Shown: positions 1 to 5,224 of the stretch, piece by piece
Layout of the letters: every line of letters begins with the position of its first letter
Numbering within the stretch: position 1 is the stretch's first letter
From: Chromatiaceae bacterium
GTDB lineage: Bacteria; Pseudomonadota; Gammaproteobacteria; Chromatiales; Chromatiaceae
Direction of reading: 5' to 3'
Assembly (NCBI GenBank): GCA_016880695.1
Contig: JAEHCY010000271.1
Coordinates: 1 to 5,224, forward strand
DNA length: 5,224 bases
Notes under the pieces: generated by a model
The model's input: only the letters and a program-made list of their open reading frames with translations
The model's database searches: none
Told to the model about the DNA's origin: nothing
Translations under genes and position numbers: made by a program

Positions 1-1689
<1,689 letters not shown>

Positions 1690-1724
1690 TCAAGGTCAGA
1701 GGTTACAGGATAGAGGTTGGTTTT

Positions 1725-3161
1725 ATGGGTAAGCCCACCGGTTTTCTGGACATCACCCGCCACGAGCACGGCTACACGCCAGTCGATGAGCGGGTCAAGC
1801 ACTTCCGGGATTTCGTCGTTCCTCTGCCCGAGGCGGGGGTGCGCGAGCAGGCCGCGCGGTGCATGGATTGCGGTATCCCCTATTGCCATCGCGGTTGTCC
1901 GGTGCACAACATCATTCCCGACTGGAACGACCTGGTGTACCGGGGCAACTGGCGCGAGGCGCTGGAGGTGCTGCACTCCACCAACAACTTCCCGGAGTTC
2001 ACCGGCCGCATCTGTCCCGCTCCCTGCGAGGCATCCTGTACCCTCAACTTCAACGACCAGCCGGTGACCATCAAGGACATCGAGTGCGCCATCATCGACA
2101 AGGGCTGGGCGGAAGGCTGGGTCACGCCCCAGATCGCGACCCACCGTACCGGCAAGCGGGTGGCGGTGGTGGGGTCCGGGCCCGCGGGGCTGGCCTGTGC
2201 CCAACAACTGGCCCGCGCAGGCCACCGGGTGGTGGTATTCGAGAAGAACGACCGCATCGGCGGCCTGCTGCGCTACGGCATTCCCGACTTCAAGCTGGAG
2301 ACCCTGCTGATCGACCGGCGTCTGGCACAGATGCAGGCCGAGGGCGTGGAGTTCCGCCCCAACAGCCACGTCGGCATCGACATCCCCGCCCGGCAGTTGT
2401 TGGCGGAGTTCGACGCCGTGACCCTCACCGGCGGTGCCGAGGCGCCGCGCGACCTCAAGGTTCCCGGCCGCGAGCTCGGCGGCATCCATTTCGCCATGGA
2501 CTTCCTCACCCAGCAGAACCGCCGGGTGGCGGGAGGCAAGATCGCCGCCGCGGAGATCCTTGCCACCGACAAGGATGTGGTGGTGATTGGCGGTGGCGAC
2601 ACCGGCTCGGACTGCGTGGGCACCTCGATCCGCCAGGGGGCCCGCTCGGTGACCCAGTTGGAGATTCTGCCCAAACCGCCGGAGAAGGAGAACAAACTGC
2701 TGACCTGGCCGGATTGGCCGCTGAAGCTGCGCACATCCTCCTCCCACGAGGAGGGCTGCGACCGCGACTGGGCGGTCACCACCAAACAGTTCATCGGGCG
2801 GGAGGATCGGGTCACCGCGATCGAGGTCACCCGGGTGGAATGGCAACAGGCCAACGGCCGCCAGATCATGGCCGAAGTCCCCGGGGGCACGCTCGAGCTC
2901 AAGGCCGATCTCGTGCTGTTGGCGATGGGCTTTGTCCACCCGGTCCAGGAAGGCATGTTGCGTGAGCTTGGCGTGGCTCTCGATGGACGCGGCAACATCG
3001 CCGCCAGCACCGACGATTACCAGACCTCCGTCAACAAGATCTTCGCCGCCGGTGACATGCGCCGGGGCCAATCCCTGGTGGTCTGGGCCATCCGCGAGGG
3101 CCGCCAGTGTGCCCGCGCGGTGGATGAGTGGTTGATGGGACACAGCGAGCTGCCGCGCTAA
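1725..3161 (+). CDS. gltD: Glutamate synthase (NADPH) small subunit
   Basis: This is the beta subunit of glutamate synthase. It oxidises NADPH on FAD and passes electrons through Fe-S clusters to GltB. It is complete at 478 residues, close to the usual length (about 470). The N-terminal region carries Cys46, 49, 54 and 58 (C-x2-C-x4-C-x3-C) and Cys97, 101 and 105, the pattern that holds two 4Fe-4S clusters in this family and in dihydropyrimidine dehydrogenase. GSGPAG (150-155) is the first dinucleotide fold, for FAD, followed by [13 protein letters not shown] (179-191). GGGDTGSDC (289-297) is the second, for [16 protein letters not shown] (440-450) near the C-terminus is the conserved FAD-contacting segment. 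The ATG is preceded by GAGG at 1713-1716, eight bases upstream, and the protein starts like its relatives (MGKPTGFL), so the start is firm. The gene follows gltB after 35 bases and is probably cotranscribed. A strong hairpin lies 25 bases after the stop. Confidence 0.98.
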   Translation: MGKPTGFLDITRHEHGYTPVDERVKHFRDFVVPLPEAGVREQAARCMDCGIPYCHRGCPVHNIIPDWNDLVYRGNWREALEVLHSTNNFPEFTGRICPAPCEASCTLNFNDQPVTIKDIECAIIDKGWAEGWVTPQIATHRTGKRVAVVGSGPAGLACAQQLARAGHRVVVFEKNDRIGGLLRYGIPDFKLETLLIDRRLAQMQAEGVEFRPNSHVGIDIPARQLLAEFDAVTLTGGAEAPRDLKVPGRELGGIHFAMDFLTQQNRRVAGGKIAAAEILATDKDVVVIGGGDTGSDCVGTSIRQGARSVTQLEILPKPPEKENKLLTWPDWPLKLRTSSSHEEGCDRDWAVTTKQFIGREDRVTAIEVTRVEWQQANGRQIMAEVPGGTLELKADLVLLAMGFVHPVQEGMLRELGVALDGRGNIAASTDDYQTSVNKIFAAGDMRRGQSLVVWAIREGRQCARAVDEWLMGHSELPR

Positions 3162-3186
3162 GCAGCGGGTATGCCACCCCCGAGTC

Positions 3187-3208
3187 AAAGCGGCCGTTGG
3201 GCCGCTTT
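3187..3208. terminator. Probable transcription terminator after gltBD
   Basis: A perfect 9-bp stem (AAAGCGGCC at 3187-3195 and GGCCGCTTT at 3200-3208) encloses a 4-base loop, GTTG. It lies 25 bases after the gltD stop. The A-run on the left arm and T-run on the right arm give the usual layout of a GC-rich intrinsic terminator. The T tract is short (TTT then CGCGTT), so termination may be incomplete. It would end the gltBD transcript before hemE. Confidence 0.75.
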
Positions 3209-3284
3209 CGCGTTGATGAAATACCCCTCCTGGTGAGTCGGAAGAGGGCGCACCCCCCAGGCCACCGCGGGGACTTGGATTGCC

Positions 3285-3309
3285 GGGGGTCCAGCGACCC
3301 TGGACCCCC
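3285..3309. repeat. Perfect 10-bp inverted repeat (hairpin 1)
   Basis: GGGGGTCCAG (3285-3294) is followed by a 5-base spacer, CGACC, and its exact reverse complement CTGGACCCCC (3300-3309). The stem is very GC-rich and should fold in RNA or as a DNA cruciform. No T tract follows, so it is a poor candidate for an intrinsic terminator. It may be part of a REP-like palindromic unit together with the hairpin five bases downstream; that is inference. Confidence 0.7.
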
Positions 3310-3314
3310 CGTCC

Positions 3315-3367
3315 ACCCCGCGTATCCCGGCCTGGATTCCGTCAGTCCCCCGGGATAGGTTCGGGGT
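3315..3367. repeat. Two-part hairpin (hairpin 2), 14 bp in total
   Basis: An outer 6-bp stem (ACCCCG at 3315-3320 with CGGGGT at 3362-3367) and an inner 8-bp stem (TATCCCGG at 3323-3330 with CCGGGATA at 3350-3357) are perfect and coaxial. They are separated by a small asymmetric internal loop of 2 and 4 bases. The apical loop spans 19 bases (3331-3349). Its first nine bases, CCTGGATTC, are exactly complementary to GAATCCAGG at 3386-3394 downstream, so a pseudoknot or an alternative fold is possible. The function is unknown. Confidence 0.6.
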
Positions 3368-3471
3368 ATGCAACCCGCAACTGCCGAATCCAGGATGCCT
3401 GACACTTGGCAGGCCATCGACCCGGCCCATGCGCGTCCACGCCCCGGCTGCTGCGAGCTTCCCGATCGCGC

Positions 3472-3477
3472 TACAAT
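3472..3477 (+). promoter_or_regulatory. Possible -10 box for hemE
   Basis: TACAAT matches five of six positions of the sigma-70 -10 consensus TATAAT, in an otherwise very GC-rich stretch, 65 bases before the hemE GTG. No good -35 hexamer is found 16-18 bases upstream (the 17-base spacing gives TGCTGC), and there is no TG extension. The assignment therefore rests on the -10 box and on its position after the gltBD terminator. Confidence 0.4.
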
Positions 3478-3527
3478 CCGGGCCAAAGCACAGGCCGAGC
3501 CAAAGGCAGGCCGATCCTCCTCACACC

Positions 3528-3533
3528 AAAGGA
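3528..3533 (+). promoter_or_regulatory. hemE ribosome binding site
   Basis: AAAGGA lies nine bases before the GTG at 3543. It supports the GTG rather than a later start. It also lies five bases before an out-of-frame ATG at 3539, which would read only seven codons before a stop. Confidence 0.65.
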
Positions 3534-3542
3534 TCCTGATGG

Positions 3543-4607
<1,065 letters not shown>

Positions 4608-4850
4608 TCGGGGGGCCAATCGGCTACAGGACACTCAATGACGGTTACCGCGGGACCAGCTCGCAATAGCGCATCTATCAACAGGGACTTCCGGGAACGG
4701 AGCGGGCACTGAAACGCCGAGAGGTGTTTTTTCCCACGATGAGCCTGGAAATCAGGGTTGCAGCCGCTTGGCTTCTTGCAGCGCCTTGCTCCGCGAGGCC
4801 CCTGGGGACGACCCGCAACCGCCCCAGCGCAATGACCTGACGAGGTAAAG
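4608..4850. other. Intergenic region hemE-hsdM, 243 bases, boundary of accessory DNA
   Basis: No gene, tRNA or clear terminator is recognised. The first part is less GC-rich than the genes: 4621-4740 is about 57% G+C by direct count. A T6 run at 4727-4732 has no convincing GC stem before it. Two imperfect copies of TTGCAGC... occur 18 bases apart (4758-4771 and 4776-4789). No good promoter for the following gene is visible. The stretch may contain the junction between the conserved chromosome and an inserted restriction-modification locus, which is inference from gene content and composition. Confidence 0.55.
4842..4845 (+). promoter_or_regulatory. hsdM ribosome binding site
   Basis: GAGG lies five bases before the GTG at 4851. 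A stop codon in the same frame at 4833-4835 leaves no room for an earlier start, so this site and the GTG fix the beginning of the gene. Confidence 0.75.

Positions 4851-5224
<374 letters not shown>

Larger units (their letters stand above)
3162..3542. other. Intergenic region gltD-hemE, 381 bases, no gene recognised
   Basis: No convincing protein gene is seen. Short frames crossing this stretch have no recognisable sequence and no matching ribosome site. The region holds, in order, the terminator hairpin at 3187-3208, two strong hairpins at 3285-3309 and 3315-3367, a 9-base element at 3386-3394 complementary to the loop of the second hairpin, a -10-like box at 3472-3477, and the hemE ribosome binding site at 3528-3533. 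The length is more than a simple promoter needs and leaves room for a leader RNA, a small RNA or a repeat element. Confidence 0.8.

Noticed and set aside
3406..3411. TTGGCA as a -35 box
   Set aside because: It resembles the consensus, but no -10-like hexamer lies 16-18 bases downstream, and it is far too distant from the TACAAT at 3472.
4727..4732. T6 run as a terminator for hemE
   Set aside because: I could not find a stable GC-rich stem immediately upstream, so the run alone is not enough.

Overview
The window is GC-rich (about two-thirds G+C in the genes). It reads as a conserved gammaproteobacterial housekeeping block that meets the start of an accessory region at its right end. The order gltB-gltD-hemE matches the arrangement I recall from Pseudomonas and other gammaproteobacteria (aroK-aroB-...-gltB-gltD-hemE). 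The protein sequences look like a non-enteric gammaproteobacterium, possibly of the Chromatiales or Pseudomonas-like type. The genus cannot be decided from this sequence.

Layout, all genes on the + strand. Positions 1-1689 hold the C-terminal third of gltB, the large subunit of NADPH-dependent glutamate synthase: the end of its FMN/2-oxoglutarate domain with the 3Fe-4S cysteines, then the beta-helix domain. After 35 bases comes a complete gltD (1725-3161), the small FAD/NADPH subunit with its N-terminal cysteine clusters. A strong hairpin just after gltD (3187-3208) probably ends the gltBD transcript. The 381-base gap before hemE also holds two further strong hairpins and a possible loop-downstream pairing (3285-3394), plus a -10-like box (3472-3477). 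hemE (3543-4607) is complete, starts at GTG, and encodes uroporphyrinogen decarboxylase.

After hemE there is a 243-base gap of lower GC with no recognisable gene. At 4851 an open frame starts with GTG behind a good ribosome binding site and runs off the right edge. Its 124 visible residues are the N-terminal helical domain of HsdM, the methyltransferase subunit of a type I restriction-modification system. This suggests that a defence locus lies directly downstream of hemE, with hsdS and hsdR expected beyond the window.

GltB and GltD form one enzyme: GltD takes electrons from NADPH and passes them through its Fe-S clusters to GltB, which makes glutamate from glutamine and 2-oxoglutarate. Glutamate is also the precursor of tetrapyrroles through the C5 pathway used by gammaproteobacteria, so hemE next door has a loose metabolic link. 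The terminator and the gap suggest that hemE has its own promoter. HsdM is functionally unrelated. No wholly new system is visible. The least explained features are the structured RNA/DNA region at 3285-3394 and the boundary at 4608-4850.
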